Source: Azospirillum cavernae (GTDB lineage: Bacteria > Pseudomonadota > Alphaproteobacteria > Azospirillales > Azospirillaceae). Taken from it: DNA of 64,000 bases. The DNA is taken from the NCBI RefSeq assembly GCF_003590795.1, contig NZ_QYUL01000001.1, positions 188,501-252,500 of the forward strand, in the 5' to 3' direction. The position numbers and the translations under genes were made by a program. Positions 1 through 9,566 of this stretch are shown here, one piece after another. The notes beneath the pieces are model-generated. The model did not search any database. It was not told where the DNA came from and was given only the letters and a program-made list of their open reading frames with translations. How positions within the stretch are numbered: the stretch's first letter is position 1; the number at the start of each line of letters is the position of its first letter.

Positions 1-1
1 T

Positions 2-139
2 CGACGCCACGCCGCATCCGCCGTCCGCATCGCGATGGGCGGCGTTTCGGTGGAGCGTTTGCGGGACGGGCTGAGGATCGTGGCGGAGCTTTATGGACGC
101 CTGCGACCGATGTCGGTCGAGGCTGGCGGGCGGTGGTGA
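2..139 (+). CDS. C-terminal end of an aminotransferase-like protein (partial)
   Basis: The window opens inside a reading frame that runs 45 codons to a TGA at 137-139. The visible residues include VRIAMGG followed by an amphipathic helix ending AELYGRL. This looks like the last small-domain segment of a fold-type I PLP enzyme, for example the aminotransferase half of a MocR/GntR regulator, where a VRI(A/C)xG strand is followed by a final helix. Codon use is GC-rich like the neighbours. The family call rests on a short tail only and could be wrong. The rest of the gene lies left of the window. Confidence 0.4.
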   Translation, partial: RRHAASAVRIAMGGVSVERLRDGLRIVAELYGRLRPMSVEAGGRW

Positions 140-214
140 CGGGCGGTTCACCCTGTATGGTTGGCGCGAGGATGGGGAAGGGATTGGGCCCTGGATGATG
201 GGATTGCTCCCCCC

Positions 215-1852
215 TCACAACCCCGCGATTTCCCCCTCCACCGCCAGGAACGCTTCGACCACCACCGGGTCGAAGCGGCTGCCGGATTGGCGGCGGATTT
301 CGGTGACGGTGGCGTCGTGGGTCAGGGCGGCGCGGTAGGGGCGGTGGCGGCGCATCGCGTCGTAGGCGTCGGCCACCGCGACGATGCGGGCGCTCAGCGG
401 GATGGCGGCGCCCGCCAAGCCGTCGGGATAGCCGTTGCCGTCCCAATCTTCGTGGTGCCAGCGGGCGATGTCGGCCCCCAGATGCAAATGGGTGAGGCCG
501 TCGGTCAGGCGGCTGGCGCGGTCGAGCAGGGTGGCGCCGGCCACCGTGTGGCGCTGCATCGCCGCGCGCTCGTCCGCCGACAGCGGGCCGGGCTTGGCGG
601 TGATCGCCGGGTCGATGGCGGCGTTGCCGACGTCGTGCAGGATCGCCGACAGGCCGATGATCGACAGAAAGGATTCGTCGATGATCTCGGGAAAGCGGTC
701 TTCGTCGCGCAGGCGGTGGGCGACCTGTTCCGTCACCGCCGCGATGCGCAGGGATCGGGCGAAACGGTTGTCGCCGTCCTCGTCCCCCGCCCGCCGTTCG
801 GCCAGATCGGCCAGCGCCGCCAAGGTGCCCTGTTGGGCGCGGTGAAGCTGTTCGTAGAGATAGAGATTGTCGAAGCCGACGGAGATCTTGCCGCAAAACA
901 CCTCGATCAGCTCGCGGTCCAGATCGGACAGCGGGCGGTCGGACCGCAGATAGACGACGTTTTCCCGCCGGTTCGGCGTGCGGATGTACAGCGTGATGTG
1001 CTCGCCCGCGTAATGGTTGGCCTGGCTTTCCAGGCAGGCGACCACCAGCCCCAGCACGGCGGGATCGACATGCTCGACCGCCGGTTCGTTGATGAGCGAC
1101 TCGAAGCGCCCCGACCCGGCCAGCACATACAGCCCGTCGCTGCGCCCGCCGAGAACGGATCCGCGTTGCACGCACAAAATCGCGTCGGGGCCGACGCCGA
1201 GCAGGCCGGACAGTTGCGTCAACACGCCCCCGGCGAACAGCTTCATCGAGCGGGCCTGAAACAGCGAGGACGACGCCTCGATGATTTTTTGCAGGCCGCG
1301 CCGGTTCGCCTCGATCGCCATGATGTCCTCGTAGGACCGCAGGGCGGCGACCGTGGTGGTGAAAAGCTGTTGGGCGGTGAGCTGGGTCTTGGCCTTGTAA
1401 TCGTTGATGTCGTAATCGAGGATCACGGCGCGTTCGGGCGCCTGCCCCGGCTGGCCGGTGCGCAGGATGATGCGGACGTGGCGGTTCTTCAGCTCTTCGC
1501 GGATGTGGTGGACCAGCTTCAGCCCGGCGTCCTCGGTTTCCATCACCACGTCGAGCAGGATGATGGCGATGTCGCTTTCCCGCGCCAGAATCGCCCGCGC
1601 CTCCGCCGCCGAATGGGCGGAGATGAAGTGCGCCGGGCGCCCTTTGTAGGCGAAATCCGACAGCACCAGCTTGGTGATCGAATGCACCTCCGGCTCGTCA
1701 TCGACGATCAGCATTTTCCAGCGGGCGCCGCCGGGGGGACTGCCGACCGGAGCGGCGGGAAGGTCGGCGCCGCTCGCCTCCTCCGACTCCTCCTCCAGGA
1801 AGAACAGATCGTCGTCGGTCGCGTCGCCGGGGGGCAGATCGTCGTGAGTCAT
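215..1852 (-). CDS. Response regulator with DUF3369 and HD-GYP domain
   Basis: Cytosolic two-component output protein of 545 residues. An acidic N-terminal leader is followed by a receiver domain (about 46-165) with the acidic pair D51-D52, phospho-acceptor D101, T132 and K153. A middle region (about 170-335) matches the DUF3369 type. A C-terminal HD-GYP domain (about 345-540) shows HD at 406-407 in HDVGN, HHE at 466-468, GYP at 474-476 and the metal-ligand Asp at 495. HD-GYP domains hydrolyse cyclic-di-GMP. The usual HDIGK lysine is Asn here. I chose the ATG directly before THDDL because the frame continues upstream only as GC-rich non-protein-like sequence. No histidine kinase is adjacent, so its partner is unknown. 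The next gene upstream on this strand starts 80 bp away. Confidence 0.88.
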   Translation of the reverse strand: MTHDDLPPGDATDDDLFFLEEESEEASGADLPAAPVGSPPGGARWKMLIVDDEPEVHSITKLVLSDFAYKGRPAHFISAHSAAEARAILARESDIAIILLDVVMETEDAGLKLVHHIREELKNRHVRIILRTGQPGQAPERAVILDYDINDYKAKTQLTAQQLFTTTVAALRSYEDIMAIEANRRGLQKIIEASSSLFQARSMKLFAGGVLTQLSGLLGVGPDAILCVQRGSVLGGRSDGLYVLAGSGRFESLINEPAVEHVDPAVLGLVVACLESQANHYAGEHITLYIRTPNRRENVVYLRSDRPLSDLDRELIEVFCGKISVGFDNLYLYEQLHRAQQGTLAALADLAERRAGDEDGDNRFARSLRIAAVTEQVAHRLRDEDRFPEIIDESFLSIIGLSAILHDVGNAAIDPAITAKPGPLSADERAAMQRHTVAGATLLDRASRLTDGLTHLHLGADIARWHHEDWDGNGYPDGLAGAAIPLSARIVAVADAYDAMRRHRPYRAALTHDATVTEIRRQSGSRFDPVVVEAFLAVEGEIAGL

Positions 1853-1931
1853 GCGGGCGGGTCCGAAAGGCGGTCGGTCGGGCGCGGGGCGCGGGGGCGT
1901 CCACAATGGCGGGCAAAGCTTAACGAAACCG

Positions 1932-2870
1932 TCAAAAGGTTTCCAATTCGATGACCGTGCAATCCAACCCGCGCTGCGCCAGCGTGCCGCAAGCGGTGTC
2001 CACCTGCAACCGGGTGAAGGGGCCGACGCCCAGATCATACAGCGTCCGCCCGCCCTTGAAGACCGGCCAGACCATCGGCGGCAAATCGCGGTAGGCGCTG
2101 CCCGGCCCGGCGGTGAACTCCTTCCAGGCGCGCATCCCCTCGCTGTAGCTGACATATTGGCCGAGCTTCGCGCCATAGAGCATCCCTGGCTCGATGGGCG
2201 GCATGCCGGGCAGGGGATAGGGGGCGACGACGCCGACCAGCCCATCCACCGGGGCCACGGCGCGGGTTCCGGCGGGCAGGGCCAAGGTCGCCTGCCCGTT
2301 GGCCACGCTGATGACGGCGACGACGTCGCCCTTGCGCAGGGTGAAGGGGCGGCGTTTTTTGGCGTCGATGAATTCGGTGGCGCTGATCGGCTTGGCGGCC
2401 ACGACATAGCCCTGACCCGGTGTTTGCGCGGCCTTGTCCCACGCCTCGCGCGGGACGACGGCGGCGCTGCGCCCGGTGTAGGGCGGTTCGGCGGGTTTGC
2501 CGTCGGCGGCGGGCTTGGCCGGTTTCGGTCCTTCGCCCCCCACCGCCGGGCGGCCCGTGACCATCAGCGCCGGATCCAAACTGTCGGCGGGGACATAGCC
2601 GATGGGCTGGCCGCCGATGGCGACCTTCGTCCAAAAGGTGCCGCGCGGCGTGTCCAGCGCGTTCAGCGCCTTGCCTTGCTTCAGCGTCATCACGATGCGG
2701 GCGTCGGCGTTGGGGTCGATCCGCACCTCGATGTCGCGGTTCAGAATGACCTCGCCGGTCAGCGGCGCGCCGATGGCGACCGGGCTTTGCGCCTGGGGTT
2801 GGCCGGTCAGACTCGCGGTCAGCAGGGTTGCGGCCAGCAGGGCCATGCGGCGCGTGGTCCGGTTGGTCAT
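1932..2870 (-). CDS. Exported SH3-like domain protein, unknown function
   Basis: 312-residue protein with an N-terminal signal peptide (basic start, then LALLAATLL-type hydrophobic core, cleavage near AQS), so probably periplasmic. Residues about 40-95 look like a bacterial SH3 (SH3b) domain: a RIDPNADARIV strand, then a KQGKALNAL turn and WTKVAIGGQPIGYVP. A Pro/Ala-rich linker follows, then a C-terminal region that includes two cysteines (in DTACGT and LDCTV) that may form a disulfide. Its ATG overlaps the stop of the LysR gene by 4 bp (ATGA), so the two are translationally coupled. Function is unknown; SH3b domains often bind cell-wall peptides. Confidence 0.75.
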   Translation of the reverse strand: MTNRTTRRMALLAATLLTASLTGQPQAQSPVAIGAPLTGEVILNRDIEVRIDPNADARIVMTLKQGKALNALDTPRGTFWTKVAIGGQPIGYVPADSLDPALMVTGRPAVGGEGPKPAKPAADGKPAEPPYTGRSAAVVPREAWDKAAQTPGQGYVVAAKPISATEFIDAKKRRPFTLRKGDVVAVISVANGQATLALPAGTRAVAPVDGLVGVVAPYPLPGMPPIEPGMLYGAKLGQYVSYSEGMRAWKEFTAGPGSAYRDLPPMVWPVFKGGRTLYDLGVGPFTRLQVDTACGTLAQRGLDCTVIELETF

Positions 2871-3745
2871 CGCGCGGTTTCTCCCACCAGATCGTGAATG
2901 GCGTCGGCCAACAGCCGCGTCGGCTTGGCCAGCGCGCCGGGCGCGCGGTGCAGGGCGATGTGGATGTCGGGCAGAGCCGGAAAACCGTCCGCCGCGTCCA
3001 ACCGCCGCAGGCTGCTCGGCACCGTGCAGTCTTCCATCGCCGTCACCCCCAGCCCGCCCAGAATCGCCCCATGCACGGCGACCACGCTTTTGCTGGTGAA
3101 GGCGACGCGCCAGTCGCGCCCGATGCGGTCCAGCGCGTCCACCGCCAGATCGCGGACGACGCAGCCCTTGGGGAACAGCGCCAGCGGCAGCGGATCGAAA
3201 TCCTCCACCGGGCGGGACAGGGCGGGGTCGCGTGGCGGGGCGACCCAGGCCACCGGCTCCCGCCGCACCAGCTCGCCGCCGTGGTTGTCGGCCCGTTGCG
3301 TGACCAGCGCCAGATCGTAACGCCCGCGTTCGATCTCGGCCACCAGATCGGGGCTGTTGTCGCACACCACCTCCACCATCACGTCGGGGTAGCTGGCGTT
3401 GAAACGGGCCAGCACCTCCGGCAACAGCATGGTGGCGTAATCGTCGGGCGTGCCGATGCGGACGCTGGCCACCGTGGTGGTCCGCCGCATCAGCGCCATC
3501 ACCTCGTCGTTCAGTGTCAGCATCCGGCGGGCGTAGGCCAGCAGCACCTCGCCGTCGCGGGTCAGGCGGACGCCCTTGGTGTCGCGTTCAAACACGCGCT
3601 TGCCGACGGCGTCCTCCAACCGGCGAACCTGCTGGCTGACCGCCGCCTGGGTGCGGAACAGTTGCTCACCCGCGCGGGTGAAGCTGAGCGTGTCGGCGAC
3701 GGCGGCGAAGGCGCGCAGCAGGTCGGTGTCGAGATTGGCGGGCAT
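2867..3745 (-). CDS. LysR-family transcriptional regulator
   Basis: 292-residue DNA-binding regulator. The N-terminal winged helix (residues about 4-62) has the typical LLRAFAAVADTLSFTRAGEQL and AVSQQVRRLED pattern, followed by the linker helix and a periplasmic-binding-protein-like effector domain (about 90-290). I start at the ATG before PANLDTD, because LysR proteins usually begin a few residues before the first helix; a start 30 bp further upstream is possible. It is co-transcribed with the SH3-like gene through an ATGA overlap and lies divergent to a 68-residue protein and an asparaginase. A perfect dyad 65 bp upstream of the start fits LysR autoregulation. The effector is not predictable from sequence. 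Confidence 0.9.
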   Translation of the reverse strand: MPANLDTDLLRAFAAVADTLSFTRAGEQLFRTQAAVSQQVRRLEDAVGKRVFERDTKGVRLTRDGEVLLAYARRMLTLNDEVMALMRRTTTVASVRIGTPDDYATMLLPEVLARFNASYPDVMVEVVCDNSPDLVAEIERGRYDLALVTQRADNHGGELVRREPVAWVAPPRDPALSRPVEDFDPLPLALFPKGCVVRDLAVDALDRIGRDWRVAFTSKSVVAVHGAILGGLGVTAMEDCTVPSSLRRLDAADGFPALPDIHIALHRAPGALAKPTRLLADAIHDLVGETAR

Positions 3746-3809
3746 GATGGCGTGAAACCGAAAATTGACGCCCATTCAAGCAGAGGCGCCGGTTCGCCGC
3801 AACGGCTGG

Positions 3810-3828
3810 TCATCACGAATCGTGATGA
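3810..3828. promoter_or_regulatory. Perfect inverted repeat, probable LysR operator
   Basis: TCATCACGA and TCGTGATGA flank a single A: a 9-1-9 perfect dyad that contains a T-N11-A core, the classic LysR-box form. It lies in the intergenic region between the LysR gene (start 3745) and the divergent small gene (start 3907), 65 bp from one and about 80 bp from the other, so it could serve both promoters. Binding by this regulator is inferred. Confidence 0.65.
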
Positions 3829-3906
3829 GGTCATCATGCCTATTCGTTTCAAAGAGAATTCCGCCGCGCGCATGGTCGGCTCACCCCCGATTTGTGGAGC
3901 TGAATC

Positions 3907-4113
3907 ATGCCGCTGTTCACCGCCTGCGCCCATCTGGTCCTGACCGCCGGGGGCCTGCGCGCGCCCCAGACCGCCGCCGCCCGCGTGGACGCGGAGGAGG
4001 AGGCGTTGCCCCGCCTGCGGCTGGACCGCGCGCCCAGCCGGACCTTTGACGACCGCCTGGTTTCGGATTTTGGGCCGTCGCGTTTGTTTGCCCGTTTGCT
4101 GGTTGAGGAATGA
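3907..4113 (+). CDS. Small hypothetical protein (68 aa)
   Basis: Short frame with strongly GC-biased third positions like real genes here and a GGAG Shine-Dalgarno motif about 8 bases before the ATG. The protein starts hydrophobic (LFTACAHLVLTAGG), has an acidic middle (DAEEEA) and an Arg/Phe-rich tail. No family recognised. It is the first gene divergent from the LysR regulator, with 89 bp to the asparaginase gene, so it may be the regulator's direct target. Also possible: a non-coding leader of the asparaginase transcript. Confidence 0.5.
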   Translation: MPLFTACAHLVLTAGGLRAPQTAAARVDAEEEALPRLRLDRAPSRTFDDRLVSDFGPSRLFARLLVEE

Positions 4114-4202
4114 GCCGTTCCGTCTTATCGTTCAGGCGAACATCTCCGATCTCTGCAATTCGGGGTGGTTGGTCTGAACGGCGAAGGGGGCAAAGGAACG
4201 CG

Positions 4203-5306
4203 ATGGCAAATGTCTTTGTGCTGTACACCGGCGGCACCATCGGCTGCAAACCGGACGATAGCGCGGGCGGCGCGCTGGCCCCGATGCCAGGGCCGGAGTT
4301 CGAGGCGCTGGTCCTGTCGATGCCCGGTCTGGCCGACCACAAGGTCGCCGATTACGAGGGACTGACCTGGACGATGGGCTGGTTCGACACCACGCTCGAC
4401 AGCTCCAACATGACGCCGTCGGACTGGATCACCATCGCCCAGACCCTTGTCGGGGCGTATCAGGATTATGACGGCTTCGTCGTGCTGCACGGCACCGACA
4501 CCATGGCCTACACCGCGTCGGCCCTATCCTTCCTGCTGCCCGGCCTGTCCAAGCCGGTGGTGGTCAGCGGGTCGCAGGTGCCGCTGATCTTCACGCTGAG
4601 CGACGCCCTGACCAATCTGGTCGGCGCCATCGTCGTGGCGGGAACCGTGCCGGTTCCCGAATCGACGGTCTATTTCGACACCAAGCTGCTGCGCGGCAAC
4701 CGTTCGGAAAAGATCAACGCCAACCAGTTCGCCGGATTCGGTTCCCCCAACTTCCCGCCCTTGGCGGAGGTCGGCAGCTTCATCACCCAGAACACCGCGC
4801 TGTGGCTGCCGCCGCCGGGACCGGAAACTTCCTTGTCGGTGCCGACCAACCTCGCCGCCTGCCAGACCGCGCTGGCCGCCCAGGCGCTGGCCGTCGCCAG
4901 CTTTTCCGTGGTGATTGTGTGGCTCTATCCCGGCATTCAGCCCAGCACGGTGACGGCGGTGCTGAACGTCACGCAACCGGCGGTCAAGGGCGCGGTCCTG
5001 CTGGCCTTTGGCGAGGGCAACGGCCCGTCAAATCCGGCCTTCCTCTCCGTTCTGTCGGACGCCAACGCGCGCGGCGTCGTGCTGATGGACAACACCCAGG
5101 TGCAAGCCGGTTCGGTGCTGCCCGGCGCCTACGCCACCGGCCTTGGCGCGGTCGGCGCCATCGGCGCCTATGACATGACCCCGGAAGCCTCGCTCGCCAA
5201 ACTGGTCTGCCTGTTCGCGTCGGGCAAATCCAGCGCCGAGGTCAAAGCGCTGATGCCGACGCCGCTGGTCGGCGAATTGACGGTGACGGCGGGGACGGCG
5301 GGGTAA
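4203..5306 (+). CDS. L-asparaginase (asparaginase/glutaminase fold)
   Basis: 367-residue enzyme that hydrolyses asparagine to aspartate and ammonia. The first catalytic threonine motif YTGGTIG lies at residues 8-14 (Thr12 the likely nucleophile) and the second motif HGTDTM near residue 100, both as in the E. coli AnsA/AnsB family. No signal peptide, so probably cytoplasmic. The start is the ATG preceded by AAGGA at 4193-4197; the frame stays open upstream but without protein-like character. A hairpin terminator follows the stop. A second, unrelated asparaginase-type protein lies at 21973-23046. Confidence 0.88.
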   Translation: MANVFVLYTGGTIGCKPDDSAGGALAPMPGPEFEALVLSMPGLADHKVADYEGLTWTMGWFDTTLDSSNMTPSDWITIAQTLVGAYQDYDGFVVLHGTDTMAYTASALSFLLPGLSKPVVVSGSQVPLIFTLSDALTNLVGAIVVAGTVPVPESTVYFDTKLLRGNRSEKINANQFAGFGSPNFPPLAEVGSFITQNTALWLPPPGPETSLSVPTNLAACQTALAAQALAVASFSVVIVWLYPGIQPSTVTAVLNVTQPAVKGAVLLAFGEGNGPSNPAFLSVLSDANARGVVLMDNTQVQAGSVLPGAYATGLGAVGAIGAYDMTPEASLAKLVCLFASGKSSAEVKALMPTPLVGELTVTAGTAG

Positions 5307-5312
5307 GGGATT

Positions 5313-5345
5313 GAGGGGAGAGGGCGCGCGTCCTCTCTCCCTTTC
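5313..5345 (+). terminator. Rho-independent terminator after asparaginase
   Basis: A GGGGAGAGG arm pairs with CCTCTCTCCC across a GC-rich loop and is followed by TTTCGTT. It sits 7 bp after the asparaginase stop codon. Confidence 0.6.
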
Positions 5346-5430
5346 GTTGCTTGCGTCTGCGAACCGGGGCCGAGCCTTGTGGTTGGAAGGCGGCCAAAAG
5401 CGGCGATAGAGCTTCTCTGATCGCGCGCCC

Positions 5431-5694
5431 TCACTCATTCCCCATCTTGATCGGAGCGACGTCCGCAGTCCGTTTTTGGAGAGGACCGTTGCGCCGACGT
5501 TCGGCAAGAATGTCGGTCAGTTGGCGTGGGTCGGAAACCCAGCGCCAATATTGGTCCGACGACATGCCAAGATGGTCTTTCAGATCGCCCGCGCCGACGC
5601 CCTGATGCCACGCTTCCACAGCGTCGTCGATCTCATCCGGCCTCGCCTTTCCGGCCAAGCAGAGGTCTAGGAACGAACGAGCGTCATTGGACAT
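5431..5694 (-). CDS. Probable antitoxin/immunity partner of the E3-type toxin
   Basis: 87-residue acidic protein whose start lies inside the end of the toxin gene (11-bp overlap), so the two are translationally coupled in a toxin-then-antitoxin order. Visible pattern: FLDLCLAGK, then an IDDAVEAWHQG helix, LKDHLGM and a YWRWVSDP segment. Small proteins with a similar IDDxVxxWH...LGM...Y.xWV layout are common next to small toxins, but I cannot name a family. It does not look like colicin E3 immunity protein (ImmE3). The role is inferred from gene position and from the nature of the partner. Confidence 0.6.
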   Translation of the reverse strand: MSNDARSFLDLCLAGKARPDEIDDAVEAWHQGVGAGDLKDHLGMSSDQYWRWVSDPRQLTDILAERRRNGPLQKRTADVAPIKMGNE

Positions 5695-5920
5695 TCAGTC
5701 GTCTCCCCCGCACGGCGTCTTTCAAGGGATTCCCGGTGTTCGGGTCCAGCGATCCCAAATGGTAGCCGCGCCGATCAAACATCTCAACCTCGCCATGGAG
5801 AGAATCCCAGGAGAAATATCGGGTTCCCTCCCGGTTTTTCCAAACCTTCCGACCGTCAATCACCTTGTGAAAATCGAAATCATCAAGAATTGACGGTCGT
5901 GGCGGCAGATGGTGAGCCAT
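5684..5920 (-). CDS. Free-standing colicin-E3-type ribonuclease toxin
   Basis: 78-residue protein that matches the C-terminal cytotoxic RNase domain of colicin E3/pyocin S6 nearly end to end. W38-D39-S40, H42-G43-E44 and E46 correspond to the WDSQHGELE block of colicin E3, so the catalytic Asp, His and Glu are all present. HLGS.DP.TGN.LK follows at 54-67, and arginines at 71, 73 and 74 could fill the catalytic Arg. Colicin E3 cleaves 16S rRNA in the decoding centre (between A1493 and G1494). Here the domain lacks the translocation and receptor parts of a bacteriocin, so it should act inside its own cell as a toxin-antitoxin toxin. It starts 36 bp after the lepA stop on the same strand and overlaps the next gene. 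Confidence 0.8.
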   Translation of the reverse strand: MAHHLPPRPSILDDFDFHKVIDGRKVWKNREGTRYFSWDSLHGEVEMFDRRGYHLGSLDPNTGNPLKDAVRGRRLNVQ

Positions 5921-5956
5921 TGGCGGGCGTGTTTGGCGCAGCGGCGGTGATGCGCC

Positions 5957-7759
<1,803 letters not shown>

Positions 7760-7953
7760 CGGTGCCCAGGGACTTTAAGAGTTTGCCGCGCACCATAGGG
7801 CGGGCAGGCCATGGGCGCAACGCTGGTGTGGGGCGCGGCGCGGCCAAAGACCGGGGACGGTCGGCGCCCGGTGTTCCACAAACAGGGCGTTGAGGCGGGC
7901 GCCGGGCGGGTGAATGGAACGTTTGAAACACTGTGAACCATATTCGCGCCCCC

Positions 7954-7995
7954 TGGAATGCCCCCCAATTTTGAGACTCTGCTAAAGTGTTCCGG
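7954..7995 (+). repeat. Left terminal inverted repeat of the IS
   Basis: Matches the reverse complement of 9313-9354 at 33 of 42 positions by eye; the outermost TGGA, the C6 run, TTTGAGAC and TGTTCCGG blocks are identical. Confidence 0.85.
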
Positions 7996-8015
7996 CTCTC
8001 TTTGGGAGAGGACGG

Positions 8016-8444
8016 ATGGGAGAGAAGCGAAGTGTTGAGTTCAAGGTTTCTCTGGTTCGTCGGCTTGAGGCTGGCGAGCGGGTGACGGACCTCGAACGAG
8101 AAAGTGGTGTGTTCCGTTCGCAAATTTACCGCTGGCGGGCGTCTTTTGCTCGCGATGGGGAGGCTGGGTTGGAGCGCGCTCCCGGTCGTCAGCGTGGCTA
8201 TCGGCGGTCAGGGGCGGTTGAGGGAACGGCGCCGGAGGTTCCTGCTCCCGGCGCGCCGTCGGAAGCTGCTTTGGCTCAGCTTGGGCCGGAGGCGCGCGCC
8301 TGGGTGTCGGCGCTTGAGCGGACGGTCGCGCGTCAACAACTGGAATTGGATTTTTTCAGCGAAGCCTTGCAGCGGGTCGAGGAGTCGCGCCGGTCGATGA
8401 ACGCGGCTGGCGAGAGGGCGTCTACGCCGCCATCCAGGCGATGA
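8016..8444 (+). CDS. IS3-family transposase OrfA (helix-turn-helix)
   Basis: 142-residue DNA-binding subunit. An N-terminal helix-turn-helix of the IS3/IS911 type (FKVSLVRRLEAGERVTDLE then SQIYRWRASF) is followed by an Ala/Pro-rich linker and a C-terminal amphipathic, leucine-rich helix that should mediate oligomerisation with OrfB. The stop overlaps the orfB ATG (ATGA), with orfB in the -1 frame as usual for IS3 elements. I see no A6G slippery run at the junction, so translational coupling is as likely as frameshifting here. OrfA is longer than the usual ~100 residues because of the linker. Confidence 0.85.
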   Translation: MGEKRSVEFKVSLVRRLEAGERVTDLERESGVFRSQIYRWRASFARDGEAGLERAPGRQRGYRRSGAVEGTAPEVPAPGAPSEAALAQLGPEARAWVSALERTVARQQLELDFFSEALQRVEESRRSMNAAGERASTPPSRR

Positions 8445-9307
8445 CGCAGCGGCAAGGCAGGCTTTCGGTGGAGCGGATGTGCGGCTTGGCCCAGGTGAGC
8501 CGGGCCGGTTTCTACCGGCATTGGCGGGAGCGCGCTCCGAGGGCGGAGGATACGGACCTGCGCGACGCGATCCAGCGCTTGGCGTTGGCGCATCGGCATT
8601 ACGGTTATCGGCGGATCACGGCGCTGCTGCGCCGTGAGGGGCGGCTGGCGAACCACAAGCGGGTGCTGAGGCTGATGCGGGAGGACAATCTGCTGAGCCT
8701 GCGGCGGGCGGCGTTCGCGCCGACGACGACGGACAGCCGTCATGACTTTCCGGTTTGGCCCAACCTGGCGCGCCGCCTGGCGTTGAGCGGGCCGAACCAG
8801 CTGTGGGTGGCCGACATCACCTATGTCCGGCTGGGCGGGGAGTTCGCCTATCTGGCGGTGGTGCTGGACGCCTGGTCCCGCCGGGTGATCGGTTGGGCGT
8901 TGGCCGACCATCTGCGCGCGGAACTGGCGCTGGAGGCGCTGGACGGCGCCTTGGCCGCGCGGGGAACGGGACCGATGGTTCACCACTCCGATCGTGGCGT
9001 CCAGTACGCCTGCCGGGCCTACATCGAGCGTCTGGAGGCCCACGGCGTCCAGCCAAGCATGAGCCGCGTGGGCTGCCCTTACGACAACGCCATGGCTGAA
9101 AGCTTCATGAAGACGCTCAAGACCGAAGAAGTCGATGGCCGCAGCTACGCCGACATCGCCCAAGCGCGCGCTTGCATCGACCGTTTCATCGACGAGGCGT
9201 ACAATCGACAACGTCTCCACTCGGCCCTCGCTTACAGCCCGCCGGTCGAGTTCGAGGAAAAATCGCCGCCACCAGGGCCGGGCGGCCGCCCGGCCCTGGT
9301 GGCATGA
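8441..9307 (+). CDS. IS3-family transposase OrfB (DDE integrase core)
   Basis: 288-residue transposase catalytic subunit. The region before the core carries the HRHYGYRRI motif. The rve-type core has the three acidic residues of the DDE triad: Asp in WVADITYV, Asp in HHSDRGVQY and Glu in DNAMAESF (spacing typical of IS3). The C-terminal FIDEAYNRQRLHSAL block is also canonical. The frame ends 47 bp before the outer edge of the right inverted repeat. No inactivating stop or frameshift seen. Confidence 0.93.
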   Translation: MTQRQGRLSVERMCGLAQVSRAGFYRHWRERAPRAEDTDLRDAIQRLALAHRHYGYRRITALLRREGRLANHKRVLRLMREDNLLSLRRAAFAPTTTDSRHDFPVWPNLARRLALSGPNQLWVADITYVRLGGEFAYLAVVLDAWSRRVIGWALADHLRAELALEALDGALAARGTGPMVHHSDRGVQYACRAYIERLEAHGVQPSMSRVGCPYDNAMAESFMKTLKTEEVDGRSYADIAQARACIDRFIDEAYNRQRLHSALAYSPPVEFEEKSPPPGPGGRPALVA

Positions 9308-9312
9308 CCATG

Positions 9313-9354
9313 CCGGAACATTTTATCGACGTCTCAAAGATGGGGGGCGGTCCA
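9313..9354 (-). repeat. Right terminal inverted repeat of the IS
   Basis: Reverse complement of the left end with nine mismatches; ends in TCCA at 9351-9354, directly before a run of five C. Confidence 0.85.
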
Positions 9355-9566
9355 CCCCCTGTTCAACTGTTCCACCGGCCCGGTCATCGATGCGCGCGAC
9401 CGTGTCGAGGCGCGACGCGGCCCTGTGGGGAACAGGGGCGGCGGGTGGGGAGGCGAGGGGCATGGCGGCGGCTCCTGGACGAATCCGGTCCTTGTTCCTA
9501 ATCCAAGCCTGAGCTTTCCGGCAATCACGGGCTGAAAATCCACGGGATTGTCCAGGGCGCGCGGGC

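Larger units (their letters stand above)
7954..9354 (+). mobile_element. Complete IS3-family insertion sequence (1401 bp)
   Basis: The ends are 42-bp imperfect inverted repeats, both beginning TGGA and containing GCCCCCCA and TTTGAGAC. They enclose an orfA/orfB pair with a DDE transposase. Both ends abut a run of five C (7949-7953 and 9355-9359), which fits a short target duplication although a homopolymer cannot prove it. The element sits between the lepA promoter region and the 3' end of the TIR/ATPase operon. Both frames look intact, so it may still be active. Confidence 0.85.

Noticed and set aside
161..1954. A 597-codon plus-strand frame antisense to the HD-GYP regulator
   Set aside because: Shadow of a gene with intact receiver and HD-GYP motifs.
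8420..8450. Programmed -1 frameshift slippery site in the IS3 element
   Set aside because: orfB is in the -1 frame, but I see no A6G or similar slippery run or stimulatory hairpin near the overlap; ATGA coupling is enough.
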